Positions 19,155-29,058 of a DNA stretch of 64,000 bases are shown here, piece by piece. Position numbers and translations under genes: made by a program. The stretch lies in the NCBI RefSeq assembly GCF_026341125.1, contig NZ_JAPEOR010000001.1, positions 124,001-188,000 of the forward strand. The letters run 5' to 3'. Each line of letters begins with the position of its first letter. The stretch's first letter is position 1. This DNA is from Streptomyces sp. NBC_01142. GTDB taxonomy: Bacteria; Actinomycetota; Actinomycetes; Streptomycetales; Streptomycetaceae. The notes beneath the pieces were generated by a model. The model was given only the letters and a program-made list of their open reading frames with translations, did no database searches and was not told where the DNA came from.

Positions 19155-20351
19155 GTGCAACGCCTCTATGACTTCATCCGCAGACACCCGACGGGCGTCG
19201 ACACCTTCTGGGCTGTCGTGCTCTTCGCGTTCGCCATGCTGGGGGTGGTCCAGACTCCGGGCCAGCACCGCGTTCCGGCGGTTCTGATCGCCCTGGTGCT
19301 GAGCTTCGTGGTCGCGCTGCGCCGCCGTATGCCGGAGAAAATGCTGGTCCTGGCCGCGGCCATGGGCGTTGCTCAGCTTGTGCTGGATGTCGAGGTCAAC
19401 CCCGCCGACTTCGCGATGCTGGTGATCATCTACACCGTCGCCGCCCGCGACGGGGCGCGCTGGGCGGCCCGGCTCGCGCTCGTCGGCGGGCTGTCCGCCG
19501 CTCCGCTCGCGGCGATCCGCTGGCCCGTGGAGAAGGACGGCAGCGTCGCCAGTCATGTCTTCTTCGCGGTCATCACGACGGTTCCGTTCGTCCTGGCCTG
19601 GGTGCTCGGCGACTCGATACGCACCCGGCGGGCGTACTTCGCCCAGCTCGAGGAGCGCGCCACCCGGCTGGAGAGGGAACGCGAGGCGCAGTCGAAGGTC
19701 GCCGTAGCGGCCGAGCGGGCCAGGATCGCCCGCGAACTGCACGACGTCGTGGCGCACAACGTCTCGGTGATGGTGGTGCAGGCGGACGGCGCCGCCTATG
19801 TCCTGGACGCCGCCCCCGACCAGGCCAAGCAGGCACTGGAGACCATCTCGACCACCGGCCGCCAGGCGCTGGCGGAGATGCGCAGGCTGCTCGGCGTACT
19901 GCGTACCGGCGATGCCCCGGAGAGCGGTGAGTACGTCCCGCAGCCGGATGTGCAGCAGATCGAGGACCTGGTCGAGCAGGTGCGCGGCGCGGGCCTGACC
20001 GTGGACTTCAAGATCGAAGGGACGCCGCGGCCGCTGCCGAGCGGCGTCGAGCTCACCGCGTACCGCATCGTGCAGGAGGCGCTGACCAATACGCGCAAGC
20101 ACGGCGGCCCGGAGGCCGGGGCGAGCGTGCGCCTGGTCTACTTCGACGACGGGCTCGGACTGCTGGTGGAGGACGACGGCCGCGGCTCGGCGCACGAACT
20201 GTACGAGGACGGCGGCGCCGACGGCCGCGGCCACGGGATGATCGGCATGCGCGAGCGCGTCGGTATGGTCGGCGGCACGCTGGACGCCGGGCCACGGCCC
20301 GGCGGCGGCTTCCGGATCAGCGCACTGCTCCCCCTCAAGCCCGCCCACTAG
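19155..20351 (+). CDS. NarL-type sensor histidine kinase
   Basis: A 398-aa membrane kinase with about five hydrophobic segments in residues 15-160, a short coiled linker, and a HisKA_3 domain with phospho-accepting His in ARIARELHDVVAHN. The ATPase domain shows N-box YRIVQEALTNTRKH and G-box GHGMIGMRERV. It partners with the LuxR-type regulator 36 bp downstream. No ligand-binding domain other than the membrane region is seen, so the signal is probably membrane-associated. Confidence 0.93.
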   Translation: MQRLYDFIRRHPTGVDTFWAVVLFAFAMLGVVQTPGQHRVPAVLIALVLSFVVALRRRMPEKMLVLAAAMGVAQLVLDVEVNPADFAMLVIIYTVAARDGARWAARLALVGGLSAAPLAAIRWPVEKDGSVASHVFFAVITTVPFVLAWVLGDSIRTRRAYFAQLEERATRLEREREAQSKVAVAAERARIARELHDVVAHNVSVMVVQADGAAYVLDAAPDQAKQALETISTTGRQALAEMRRLLGVLRTGDAPESGEYVPQPDVQQIEDLVEQVRGAGLTVDFKIEGTPRPLPSGVELTAYRIVQEALTNTRKHGGPEAGASVRLVYFDDGLGLLVEDDGRGSAHELYEDGGADGRGHGMIGMRERVGMVGGTLDAGPRPGGGFRISALLPLKPAH

Positions 20352-20387
20352 GCCTGTAGACCCAGGCGACCAGACAAGGACCCGTAC

Positions 20388-21062
20388 ATGTCCATCCGCG
20401 TGATGCTCGTCGACGACCAGATGCTGCTGCGTACCGGATTCCGCATGGTGCTCGCCGCGCAGCCGGACATGGAGGTCGTCGCGGAGGCGGGCGACGGCGC
20501 GGAGGCGATCGACAACCTCCGCTCGACGGCCGTCGACGTGGTGCTGATGGATGTACGCATGCCGAGACTGGACGGTGTCGAGGCGACGCGGCGCATCTGC
20601 GCCCAGCCCAACGCTCCCAAGGTGCTGATCCTGACCACCTTCGACCTGGACGAGTACGCGTTCTCCGGGCTGAAGGCGGGTGCCAGCGGCTTCATGCTCA
20701 AGGATGTGCCCCCCGCCGAACTCCTCAGCGCGATCCGCTCGGTGCACAGCGGCGACGCGGTCGTCGCGCCGTCCACGACGCGGCGGCTGCTCGACCGCTT
20801 CTCGCCGATGCTGCCGAGCAGCAGCAAGGAACCGCAGCACAAGGAGATCGGGAAGCTCACCGAGCGGGAGCGCGAGGTGATGCTGCTGGTTGCGCAGGGT
20901 CTGTCCAACGGCGAGATCGCGGCGCGGCTGGTGCTCTCGGAGGCCACGGTCAAGACGCACGTGGGCCGCATCCTCACCAAGCTGGGCCTGCGGGACCGGG
21001 TGCAGGTGGTGGTGCTGGCGTACGAGACGGGCCTGGTGCGGGCGGGCGGCGGGGCGGCCTGA
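20388..21062 (+). CDS. NarL/LuxR-family response regulator
   Basis: A 224-aa regulator. The receiver domain (1-120) has DDQ acidic residues, the phospho-acceptor Asp in VVLMDVRMP, and the conserved Thr and Lys. The LuxR-type HTH (about 155-217) contains LTEREREVMLLVAQGLSNGEIAARL and ATVKTHVGRILTKLGLRDR. It is cotranscribed with the kinase; targets are unknown. Confidence 0.94.
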   Translation: MSIRVMLVDDQMLLRTGFRMVLAAQPDMEVVAEAGDGAEAIDNLRSTAVDVVLMDVRMPRLDGVEATRRICAQPNAPKVLILTTFDLDEYAFSGLKAGASGFMLKDVPPAELLSAIRSVHSGDAVVAPSTTRRLLDRFSPMLPSSSKEPQHKEIGKLTEREREVMLLVAQGLSNGEIAARLVLSEATVKTHVGRILTKLGLRDRVQVVVLAYETGLVRAGGGAA

Positions 21063-21216
21063 GCCGCACGCCGCTGTCTTCGCGGAGCACATCCGTACGG
21101 ACCGGGTGAGTGTGCCGCACGTGTGCCGCACGTGGCCGACCGGATCGCGGTGTTCGCGGGGCCGGCGCCGGAGGCGAACAGGGACGGGCCCCTGCGGCTT
21201 GTACTCCTTCTGCCGC

Positions 21217-22347
21217 CTATCGCAGCACCGTCTCGAGGAAGTCGCTGCCCAGCCGGGCGACGGCGGAGACGTCCAGCTGGTGCAGTACGTACCGGCCACG
21301 CCGGCGGGTGGAGGTGAGCCCGGCCTTCTTCAGCACGGACAGATGGCGGGAGACCTCGGGCGCGGTGATGCCGTAGATGTCCGCCAGTTCGCTCGTCGTG
21401 TACGGGGCGCGGGCGAGGTTGCGGCACAACTGCATGCGCATGGGGTGGGCGAGAGCCTCCATCCGGAGCTTCAGCAACTGGACGGGGGCGGGACCGGGGA
21501 GGGCCGGTGAGCCGACCGGGTAGTGGATCACGGGCCGCCAGCCCGGCGCGTGCAGCACCAGCAGATGGGGCCAGCCGAAGCTCGACGGCACCAGCGTGAG
21601 CCCGGCGCCCACGGCGGGATCGACGGCCGTCGTCCGCCCGTCCGCGAGCTTGTCGGCGCTGATACGGGTCCCCTCCTCGTCCACGGCGAGCGCGGGGGAG
21701 ACGGCGTGCAGGGCTTCGGCGAGGCCCTTGCGGCGCAGCAGTTCGGTCTTGTGGCGGGCGTCGGCGGCGAGCTGGGGCGCGACGCGGCGCCAGGTGTCGG
21801 CGAAGAAGGCCTGGTCGCAGTCCTCGACGAGCCTGCGCAGCCAGACGCGTACACCCGTGGGGTCGGTCAGCAGCCGGCGGGTGAAGTCCAGCTGGCCGGG
21901 GCCCCGGCCGGCGGCGAGTTCGAGGGCGCGCTCGCGGCGCGCCGGGTCGCCGAGGGGCGACGCGCCGCCGGTGTCGTAGGTGGTGGAGCAGGTGAACTCC
22001 AGGGCGGCGGAGACGAATCGCTCGTCGTCGAGCCGGTCGAGGAGGTCCAGTTCCTCCGCGAGGGTCGCACCGGTGCGGCCGCCCGGACCGCCGGCGGCCG
22101 CGGGGAGTCCGGCGAACGGCATGAACAGGTCCGAGAACGTCGACCGCCACAGGCAGTCGGCCTCGCACAGCCGGTCGGCGAGATCGGGCTTGAGCCCGGC
22201 GGCCGTGGCGGTCGCCCAGCCGTGCAGTCCGGGGTGGTGCCCCGGCTCGGCAAGTGCGTGCAGTGCGACGCACAGCTCGGCGAGGGGAGAGATCTCGAAG
22301 ACGATGCGCTCGGCGGGCAGGCCGGCAATGTCGATGGTTACGCTCAC
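21217..22347 (-). CDS. ArsR-type regulator with N-terminal DUF5937-like domain
   Basis: A 376-aa protein. The C-terminal winged helix has EALAHPMRMQLCRNLARAPYTTSELADIYG and APEVSRHLSVLKKAGLTSTRRRGRYVLHQL, characteristic of ArsR/SmtB regulators. The N-terminal about 280 residues resemble the DUF5937 region fused to such HTH domains in actinomycetes; no metal-site cysteines are evident. GTG at 22347 is used as start. A small basic gene is divergently placed 98 bp away. Confidence 0.85.
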   Translation of the reverse strand: MSVTIDIAGLPAERIVFEISPLAELCVALHALAEPGHHPGLHGWATATAAGLKPDLADRLCEADCLWRSTFSDLFMPFAGLPAAAGGPGGRTGATLAEELDLLDRLDDERFVSAALEFTCSTTYDTGGASPLGDPARRERALELAAGRGPGQLDFTRRLLTDPTGVRVWLRRLVEDCDQAFFADTWRRVAPQLAADARHKTELLRRKGLAEALHAVSPALAVDEEGTRISADKLADGRTTAVDPAVGAGLTLVPSSFGWPHLLVLHAPGWRPVIHYPVGSPALPGPAPVQLLKLRMEALAHPMRMQLCRNLARAPYTTSELADIYGITAPEVSRHLSVLKKAGLTSTRRRGRYVLHQLDVSAVARLGSDFLETVLR

Positions 22348-22445
22348 GTGCCCATGGTGCGGGTACGCGGGGCGGACTTCGCACCGTTTGACGGGGCTCG
22401 TCAATCGGCGCGACGGGCGGGGCGGGGGGCGCGCAGCGTGAAGGC

Positions 22446-22685
22446 ATGAACGCCATGCATCAGCACATGATCGACAACTACCGGGCGTACCAGCACGGTG
22501 AGCAGGCTCCGCCGCAGCCGGGGCGCCACGACTGGCAGATGGTGCGGGAGGTCCGCGACTACCGCCGGCTCCAGGCGACCCTGAAGCCCCGCCGCTCCCC
22601 GAAGCGCCTCCGCTCCCCGAGCCGCCTCCGCACCGCGCTGACACGGGCCCTGCGCCTGCACCGGCGCCCGGCGGACTGCACCTGA
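22446..22685 (+). CDS. small basic protein, unknown function
   Basis: A 79-aa protein with an ordered, His/Tyr/Gln-rich first half (MHQHMIDNYRAYQHGEQAPP, then HDWQMVREVRDYRRLQA) and a Pro/Arg-rich tail built from short repeats. ATG at 22446 has no strong ribosome site. Small genes of this look accompany DUF5937-type regulators divergently in other streptomycetes, as I recall, which supports it being real. No function is assigned. Confidence 0.6.
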   Translation: MNAMHQHMIDNYRAYQHGEQAPPQPGRHDWQMVREVRDYRRLQATLKPRRSPKRLRSPSRLRTALTRALRLHRRPADCT

Positions 22686-22820
22686 GGCAGTCCGGGGCGC
22701 GGCCCGGGGGCTTGTCCCCATCCCCCCGCCCTGGATGGGGGCTTGGGGCGCCCCGGCGGTGGGCTGGTCGTAACGGGGCTGCGCCCGCGCCCGGCCGCCG
22801 CAGCGCGAACTGCGGGCGGG

Positions 22821-22882
22821 GGCCACTGGCTTGGCCGGCGTCCCTGGCTGGGGCCACTGGCTTGTCCGGCGTCCCGGGTGGG
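22821..22882. repeat. 31-bp imperfect tandem duplication
   Basis: Two head-to-tail copies (22821-22851, 22852-22882) start with GGCCACTGGCTTG and differ at a few positions. They lie in the 267-bp convergent gap between the small basic gene and the aldolase-like gene; nothing else was recognised there. Confidence 0.8.
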
Positions 22883-22952
22883 GGAACGCCGCGGGCGCGG
22901 CTCGAGCAGTTCGTCCGTCACCTCGTTGCCGGCAAGATCCGAACGGCCCCCC

Positions 22953-24095
22953 CTAGCCCACCCGGCGGGCGAACTCCCTCACCGCGGAACGTACGTCCTG
23001 GGCCGTCCACTCAAGGCCCTCCGACCCCACCGTCATCTCCGTCACCGAGATTCCCGGCGGGCAGCCGTCCGTGAACCACCTTCTGAAGAGCGTCACTCCG
23101 GTTTCCTCCGACTGCCGCACGGCCGCCTCGTTCAGCACCTCCGGATCTCCCGCCAGCCAGACGTGGAACTGGTGCGTATGCGGCTCCTCCGGGTGGACGC
23201 GGGACCAGCCGATCCCCGCCTCCGCGAAGCCCTCGCGCAGCCCCGCCGCGACCACCTTCGCGTGGGCCACGTACTCCGGCAGCCTCGGCAGCTCCCGCTC
23301 CAGTCCCAGCAGTGCAGACAGCGCCGCCGGGTACTGCTGGAAGACCTGGCCGCCGTACCGGTGGCGCCACGTCCTGGCCTCCTCCACGAGCGACGACGGA
23401 CCCGCGAGAGCTGCGCCCGACAGCCCGTCCAGGGACTTGTAGAACGACACGTACACGCTGTCCGCGAGGGACGCGATCTCGTCCAGCGGGCGCCCGAAGT
23501 GGGGGGCGCACTCCCACAGGCGCGCGCCGTCGAAGTGCACCACCGCATCACGTTCCCTCGCCGCCTCCACGACCTCCACCAGCTCGTCCCACGTCGGGAG
23601 TACGAAACCGGCGTCCCGCAGCGGCAGTTCCAGCATCAGCGCCCCGAACGGCTCGTCGAAGTCCCGTACTTCGTCGGCCGTCGGGAGCCGCGGCTCGCTC
23701 GTCGGATGGACCGTACGGAGCCCGCTCACCACGCTGAACGCGTCCCGTTCATGCCGCTCCGGATGGGCCGTCGGATGCAGTGCGACCGTCCGGTTCCCCG
23801 TCCGCCCCGCCCAGCACCGCAGCGCCACCTGCTGCGCCATCGTCCCGGTCGGGAAGAACGCCGCGGCCGGGAATCCGAGCAGCTCCGCCACCCGCTGCTC
23901 CAGCTCCTCCACCACCCCGCTGCCGTAGACATCGGTCCACTCGTCCAGGTCGTAGACCGCACCGGCGTCCGCCGTCAGCGCCGCCAGCCGCTCGCCGACG
24001 CGAAAGTCCGCCGACGCACGCCACAGCACCCGGTCCGACGCGCGCCATGCGGCGAGCCTGCGCTGCCGCTCGTCCTGCTCGCTCTTCTCTGCCAT
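22953..24095 (-). CDS. threonine aldolase-like PLP-dependent lyase
   Basis: A 380-aa fold-type I PLP enzyme of the beta-eliminating lyase/threonine aldolase family, which cleaves L-threonine or allo-threonine to glycine and acetaldehyde. Visible signatures are FFPTGTMAQQVALRCW near residue 80, the Asp-containing VVHFDGARLWE, and the PLP-binding Lys in SVYVSFYKSLDGLSGA. ATG at 24095 is chosen, since the long upstream frame is not protein-like. It is divergent from the cofactor operon. Confidence 0.88.
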   Translation of the reverse strand: MAEKSEQDERQRRLAAWRASDRVLWRASADFRVGERLAALTADAGAVYDLDEWTDVYGSGVVEELEQRVAELLGFPAAAFFPTGTMAQQVALRCWAGRTGNRTVALHPTAHPERHERDAFSVVSGLRTVHPTSEPRLPTADEVRDFDEPFGALMLELPLRDAGFVLPTWDELVEVVEAARERDAVVHFDGARLWECAPHFGRPLDEIASLADSVYVSFYKSLDGLSGAALAGPSSLVEEARTWRHRYGGQVFQQYPAALSALLGLERELPRLPEYVAHAKVVAAGLREGFAEAGIGWSRVHPEEPHTHQFHVWLAGDPEVLNEAAVRQSEETGVTLFRRWFTDGCPPGISVTEMTVGSEGLEWTAQDVRSAVREFARRVG

Positions 24096-24237
24096 CCCCT
24101 GATCATCCCCCGGTGATTTCCGGCTCCGGGCATCACCCACAGCCTGTGGACAACGGGATGGCCCCGGGAAACGCTGGCGTAGCATGACGAGAAATCGTCC
24201 GGTACCCCCCGCGGACTGGAACGGAAGGCCCCGCCGC

Positions 24238-25155
24238 GTGAACGCCACAGCACCACAACCGCTCGACCCACGGGAACGCCCCGCCCGCCTCACCGTCGGC
24301 GTCGTCGGGGCCGGCCGCGTCGGCCCGGCCCTCGCGGCATCGCTCCAGCTCGCCGGTCACCGCCCGGTCGCCGTCTCCGGTGTCTCCGACGCGTCCGTGC
24401 GCAGGGCGGCCGCACTGCTCCCGGACGTACCGGTGGTCACTCCCGCCGAGGTACTCGCCAGGGCCGAGCTGGTGCTGCTGACCGTCCCCGACGACGCACT
24501 GCCCGCGCTGGTCGAGGGACTCGTCGAGACCGGTGCCGTACGGCCGGGACAGCTGCTCGTGCACACCTCCGGCCGGTACGGCACGAAGGTGCTCGACCCC
24601 GCCCTGCGGGCCGGTGCGCTCCCGCTCGCGCTGCATCCCGCGATGACCTTCACCGGCACCGCCGTCGACGTCCAGCGGCTGGCCGGCTGTTCCTTCGGCG
24701 TGACCGCCCCCGACGAACTGCGCCTGGCCGCCGAGGCCCTGGTCATCGAGATGGGCGGCGAGCCCGAGTGGATCGAGGAGGAGGCTCGTCCGCTCTACCA
24801 CGCGGCCCTCGCCCTCGGTGCGAATCACCTGGTCACGCTCGTCGCCCAGTCGATGGAGCTGCTGCGTACGGCCGGAGTCGCCGCCCCGGACCGGATGCTC
24901 GGCCCGCTGCTCGGCGCCGCGCTCGACAACGCCCTGCGCTCGGGCGACGCCGCGCTCACCGGTCCGGTCGCCCGGGGCGATGCCGGCACGGTCGCGGCGC
25001 ACGTCGCGGAGCTGCGCAAGCACGCGCCCGGCACGGTCGCCGGCTATCTGGCGATGGCCCGCACCACCGCCGACCGCGCGCTCGCGCACGGCATGCTCAA
25101 GCCGGAAATGGCAGAGGATCTGCTGGGTGTCCTCGCGGAGGACGACCCGCGATGA
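24238..25155 (+). CDS. Rossmann-fold DUF2520 oxidoreductase, first gene of pan-nad-coaX operon
   Basis: A 305-aa protein with an N-terminal NAD(P)-binding Rossmann domain ([18 protein letters not shown]) and an all-helical DUF2520 domain ([22 protein letters not shown]). GTG at 24238 follows GGAAGG with 9 nt spacing; ATG at 24184 is a weaker alternative. Homologues precede panC in Mycobacterium too (Rv3603c). The same two-domain type includes, as I recall, the ketopantoate reductase PanG of Francisella, so a role in making pantoate for PanC is plausible. The ATGA overlap with panC gives tight coupling. Confidence 0.85.
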   Translation: MNATAPQPLDPRERPARLTVGVVGAGRVGPALAASLQLAGHRPVAVSGVSDASVRRAAALLPDVPVVTPAEVLARAELVLLTVPDDALPALVEGLVETGAVRPGQLLVHTSGRYGTKVLDPALRAGALPLALHPAMTFTGTAVDVQRLAGCSFGVTAPDELRLAAEALVIEMGGEPEWIEEEARPLYHAALALGANHLVTLVAQSMELLRTAGVAAPDRMLGPLLGAALDNALRSGDAALTGPVARGDAGTVAAHVAELRKHAPGTVAGYLAMARTTADRALAHGMLKPEMAEDLLGVLAEDDPR

Positions 25156-26327
25156 CCTCTACGAACCAGATGACCTCTACGAACCCCATGAACCCGACCA
25201 GCCCGACCAGCCCGACCAGCCCGATCAACCCGGCGGGTCACGCGGGCCAGGCGGGCCCAGTGACCCCGACAAGCCCTGTACCCCAGACGAGCCGGACAGG
25301 CCCCGTGACCCCGATGCGCCGCAGCTTCGCACTCGTACAGACCCGTGACGACCTCCACGGCGCCCTCGACCGCCACGGAGCCCCGGGCCGCACCGCCGTC
25401 GTCATGACCATGGGCGCCCTCCACGACGGGCACGCCGCCCTCGTCCGCGCCGCCCGCGCGCACGTCGGCCCCGAGGGCTTCGTGATCGTCACGGTCTTCG
25501 TCAACCCCCTCCAGTTCGGCGCCGGCGAGGACCTCGACCGGTACCCCCGTACCCTCGACGCCGACCTCAAGACGGCCGAACAGGCCGGCGCGGACGTGGT
25601 GTTCGCCCCCTCCGTCGATGAGGTCTACCCGGGCGGCGAACCGCAGGTCAGGATCGTCGCGGGCCCCATGGGCGAGGTCCTCGAAGGTGCCTCCCGCCCC
25701 GGTCACTTCGACGGCATGCTCACCGTCGTCGCCAAGCTCCTCCACCTCACCCGCCCCGACGTCGCGCTCTTCGGGCAGAAGGACGCGCAGCAGCTCGCCC
25801 TGATCCGCCGTATGGTCCGCGATCTGAACTTCCCGGTAGAGATCGTCGGTGTACCGACAGTCCGCGAGACAGACGGGCTCGCGCTCTCCAGCCGCAACCG
25901 CTATCTCTCCACGGACGAGCGCCGCACCGCTCTCGCCCTGTCCCGGGCCCTGTTCGCGGCCCACGACCGCCTCGCCGCCCAACAGGCCCTGCACGCCCGC
26001 GCCGAGGCCATCCCCGGCACGCCCGAACGTGCCGCCGCGCTCTCCGCGATCGGCGAGGCGCGCGCCGCGGCCGACGCGCACGCGGTGGCCCAGGCAGGAC
26101 CGTGCGGCGGCGCCGACGCCGTCCGTGCGGCGGCCCGCGCCGTTCTGGACGAGGCCGCGCGGGCCCGGCCGCCGCTCGTCCTCGACTATCTGGCCCTGGT
26201 CGACCCGGCCACCTTCGCCGAGGTTCCCGACGACCACACCGGAGAGGCGATCCTCGCCATCGCCGCGAAGGTCGGCGCAACGCGCCTGATCGACAACATC
26301 CCCCTGAGTTTCGGAGCACCGAAGTGA
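25152..26327 (+). CDS. panC: pantothenate synthetase with repeat-built N-terminal extension
   Basis: PanC condenses pantoate and beta-alanine using ATP. The catalytic segment [18 protein letters not shown], the FVNPLQF loop and [18 protein letters not shown] are present. The start coupled to the upstream stop (ATGA, 25152) gives 391 aa, including a low-complexity leader of about 54 residues rich in Thr/Ser/Pro/Asn, made by tandem DNA repeats. Starting at the internal ATG at 25314 (MRRSFALV) would give 337 aa, closer to normal. A Gly/Ala-rich insertion at about 290-330 (numbering from 25152) is typical of streptomycete PanC. Catalytic function is clear; the true start is not. Confidence 0.93.
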   Translation: MTSTNQMTSTNPMNPTSPTSPTSPINPAGHAGQAGPVTPTSPVPQTSRTGPVTPMRRSFALVQTRDDLHGALDRHGAPGRTAVVMTMGALHDGHAALVRAARAHVGPEGFVIVTVFVNPLQFGAGEDLDRYPRTLDADLKTAEQAGADVVFAPSVDEVYPGGEPQVRIVAGPMGEVLEGASRPGHFDGMLTVVAKLLHLTRPDVALFGQKDAQQLALIRRMVRDLNFPVEIVGVPTVRETDGLALSSRNRYLSTDERRTALALSRALFAAHDRLAAQQALHARAEAIPGTPERAAALSAIGEARAAADAHAVAQAGPCGGADAVRAAARAVLDEAARARPPLVLDYLALVDPATFAEVPDDHTGEAILAIAAKVGATRLIDNIPLSFGAPK

Positions 26328-28021
26328 CCGGAATACGGCTGAACGCCCCCGCACCCGGCTGGGCCATCGAGGCCGATGTCGTCGTGGTCGGCTCCGGCGT
26401 CGCGGGCCTGACCGCCGCGCTGCGCTGCGCGGCCACCGGGCTGAGCACGGTCGTGGTCACCAAGGCCCGCCTCGACGACGGCTCCACGCGCTGGGCGCAG
26501 GGCGGCATCGCGGCAGCGCTCGGCGAGGGCGACACCCCCGAACAGCATCTGGACGACACCCTCGTCGCCGGGGCGGGCCTGTGCGACGAGGAGGCGGTAC
26601 GCACCCTGGTCACCGAAGGTCCCGACGCCGTACGCCGCCTGATCGCCACCGGAGCGCACTTCGACACCTCCGAGGCCGGCGAGATCGAGCTCACCCGCGA
26701 GGGCGGCCACCACCGCCGCCGTATCGCGCACGCGGGAGGCGACGCGACGGGCGCCGAGATCTCCCGGGCGCTCGTCGAGGCCGTACACGCCGCCGGGCTC
26801 CGCACCATCGAGAACGCCCTGGTCCTGGATCTGCTGACCGACGCCGACGGCCGTACGGCCGGCATCACCCTCCACGTCATGGGCGAGGGCCAGCACGACG
26901 GCGTCGGAGCGGTCCACGCCCCCACCGTCGTCCTGGCCACCGGCGGCATGGGCCAGGTCTTCTCCGCCACCACCAACCCCGCGGTCTCCACCGGCGACGG
27001 CGTCGCGCTCGCACTGCGCGCAGGGGCGGAGGTCTCCGACCTCGAGTTCGTGCAGTTCCACCCGACGGTGCTCTTCCTCGGCGTGGACTCCGAGGGCCAG
27101 CAGCCCCTCGTCTCGGAGGCGGTACGGGGAGAGGGCGCCCATCTGGTCGACGCGTCCGGCACCCGCTTCATGCTCGGACAGCACGAACTGGCCGAGCTCG
27201 CCCCCCGCGACATCGTGGCCAAGGGGATCATGCGCCGGATGCAGGAACAGGGCGCCGCGCACATGTATCTCGACGCCCGCCACTTCGGCGCCCGGATGTG
27301 GGAGCAGCGCTTCCCCACGATCCTGGCGGCCTGCCGCGCCCACGGCATAGACCCGGTCACCGAGCCGATCCCGGTCGCCCCGGCCGCCCACTACGCCTCC
27401 GGGGGCGTACGCACCGACCTGCGCGGCCGCACCACGGTCCCGGGCCTGTACGCCTGCGGCGAGGTCGCCTGCACCGGCGTCCACGGCGCGAACCGTCTCG
27501 CCTCCAACTCCCTCCTCGAGGGCCTGGTCTTCGCGGAGCGCATCGCCGCCGACATCGCCTCCCGCGCCCCGCACGGGGCCGGTGAGCCGGCCGCGCCCGC
27601 GACCCCCTCCGTACTGCCGCTCATCGCCCCCGAGGCGCGGGCCGACATCCAGCGGATCATGTCCGAGGGCGCGGGCGTGCTCCGCTCCGCCCGGAGCCTG
27701 ACCGATGCGGCCACGGCGCTCGACGCCGTGCACGACAACGCCGTCCACGACGCACAGGGCTCGGTCAAGACCGCCGAGCCCGGCGTCGAGTCCTGGGAGA
27801 CGTCGAACCTGCTGTGCGTCGCCCGCGTGCTGACCACCGCGGCGCTGGAGCGCGAGGAGACCCGCGGCTGCCACTGGCGCGAGGACCGCCCCGAGCGCGA
27901 CGACACCAGGTGGCGCCGCCACCTGGTCGTACGCGTCGCCCCCGATCGCAGCCTTGTGGTCCACCGCACCGAGAACACCGCATTCGCCCCCACCGTCCCC
28001 GACGCCCCCAGGGAGCCGTAA
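26324..28021 (+). CDS. nadB: L-aspartate oxidase
   Basis: NadB oxidises L-aspartate to iminoaspartate, the first step of de novo NAD synthesis. The FAD-binding [18 protein letters not shown] is at residues 18-35, and [37 protein letters not shown] and [15 protein letters not shown] are family signatures. The 565-aa length is normal. GTG at 26324 overlaps the panC stop (GTGA). No nadA is seen in the window, so quinolinate synthase must be elsewhere. Confidence 0.95.
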   Translation: MTGIRLNAPAPGWAIEADVVVVGSGVAGLTAALRCAATGLSTVVVTKARLDDGSTRWAQGGIAAALGEGDTPEQHLDDTLVAGAGLCDEEAVRTLVTEGPDAVRRLIATGAHFDTSEAGEIELTREGGHHRRRIAHAGGDATGAEISRALVEAVHAAGLRTIENALVLDLLTDADGRTAGITLHVMGEGQHDGVGAVHAPTVVLATGGMGQVFSATTNPAVSTGDGVALALRAGAEVSDLEFVQFHPTVLFLGVDSEGQQPLVSEAVRGEGAHLVDASGTRFMLGQHELAELAPRDIVAKGIMRRMQEQGAAHMYLDARHFGARMWEQRFPTILAACRAHGIDPVTEPIPVAPAAHYASGGVRTDLRGRTTVPGLYACGEVACTGVHGANRLASNSLLEGLVFAERIAADIASRAPHGAGEPAAPATPSVLPLIAPEARADIQRIMSEGAGVLRSARSLTDAATALDAVHDNAVHDAQGSVKTAEPGVESWETSNLLCVARVLTTAALEREETRGCHWREDRPERDDTRWRRHLVVRVAPDRSLVVHRTENTAFAPTVPDAPREP

Positions 28022-28023
28022 CC

Positions 28024-29058
28024 GTGAGCACGCCCGAAGAACGTCCGCGTCCCGTGGACGTACCGCTGATCCAGATCGGCGCTCCCGACCGGACCGCCCC
28101 GGCCGCGGGTGGCTGCGGCGACGGCTGCGGTTGTTCCGGCGGGGAGGAGGGGTACGACGACCTGGAGTGCGGCCTCGACCCCGGCCTCGCCCAGCTCCTG
28201 CTCGACGCCGGCCTCGACCCCGTACAGGTCGAGGACATCGCCCACCTCGCCCTCGGGGAGGACCTCGACGGCGGCGTGGATGTGACGACCGTGGCGACCG
28301 TCCCCCAGGACGCCGTCGCCACCGGCGACTTCACCGCCCGCGAGGCCGGTACGGTCGCGGGCCTGCGGGTCGCCGAGGCGGTCCTGTCCATCGTCTGCAC
28401 GGACGCTTTCGAGGTGGAGCGGCACGTGGAGGACGGCGAGCGTGTCGAGGCGGGCCAAAAGCTGCTGTCCGTCACCACCAACACCCGTGATCTGCTCACC
28501 GGCGAACGCAGCGCGCTCAACATCCTGTGCCGCCTCTCCGGCATCGCCACCGCGACCCGCGCCTGGGCGGACGTCCTGGAGGGCACCGGGGCCAGGGTTC
28601 GTGACACCCGCAAGACCACGCCCGGCCTGCGCGCCCTGGAGAAGTACGCGGTGCGCTGCGGCGGCGGCGTCAACCACCGCATGTCGCTCTCCGACGCCGC
28701 GCTGGTCAAGGACAACCACGTGGTGGCGGCGGGCGGCGTCGCGCAGGCCTTCAAGGCCGTGCGGGACCGATTCCCCCAGCTGCCCATCGAGGTCGAGGTG
28801 GACACCCTCGACCAGGTCCGCGAGGTCCTCGACGCGGGTGCGGACCTGATCCTCCTGGACAACTTCACTCCGGCTCAGACGGCGGAGGCCGTCGCGATCG
28901 TCGCGTCCCGCGCCGCTCTGGAGTCCTCCGGCCGTCTCACCCTGGACACCGCCCGCGCCTATGCCGAGACGGGTGTCGACTACCTCGCGGTGGGCGCTCT
29001 CACACACTCCTCCCCGATTCTCGACATCGGCCTCGACCTGCGAGAGGTCGAGGGCTGA
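28024..29058 (+). CDS. nadC: nicotinate-nucleotide pyrophosphorylase (quinolinate phosphoribosyltransferase)
   Basis: NadC converts quinolinate and PRPP to nicotinate mononucleotide. The catalytic domain shows DITT-like DVTT, NILCRLSGIATATRAW, RDTRKTTPGLRALEKYAVRCGGGVNHRMSLSDAALVKDNH and a LDNF loop. At 344 aa it carries an N-terminal extension of about 50 residues with a Cys/Gly cluster (GGCGDGCGCSGG, residues about 29-40) not needed for the core fold. It starts 2 nt after nadB and its stop overlaps coaX (TGATG). Confidence 0.94.
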   Translation: MSTPEERPRPVDVPLIQIGAPDRTAPAAGGCGDGCGCSGGEEGYDDLECGLDPGLAQLLLDAGLDPVQVEDIAHLALGEDLDGGVDVTTVATVPQDAVATGDFTAREAGTVAGLRVAEAVLSIVCTDAFEVERHVEDGERVEAGQKLLSVTTNTRDLLTGERSALNILCRLSGIATATRAWADVLEGTGARVRDTRKTTPGLRALEKYAVRCGGGVNHRMSLSDAALVKDNHVVAAGGVAQAFKAVRDRFPQLPIEVEVDTLDQVREVLDAGADLILLDNFTPAQTAEAVAIVASRAALESSGRLTLDTARAYAETGVDYLAVGALTHSSPILDIGLDLREVEG

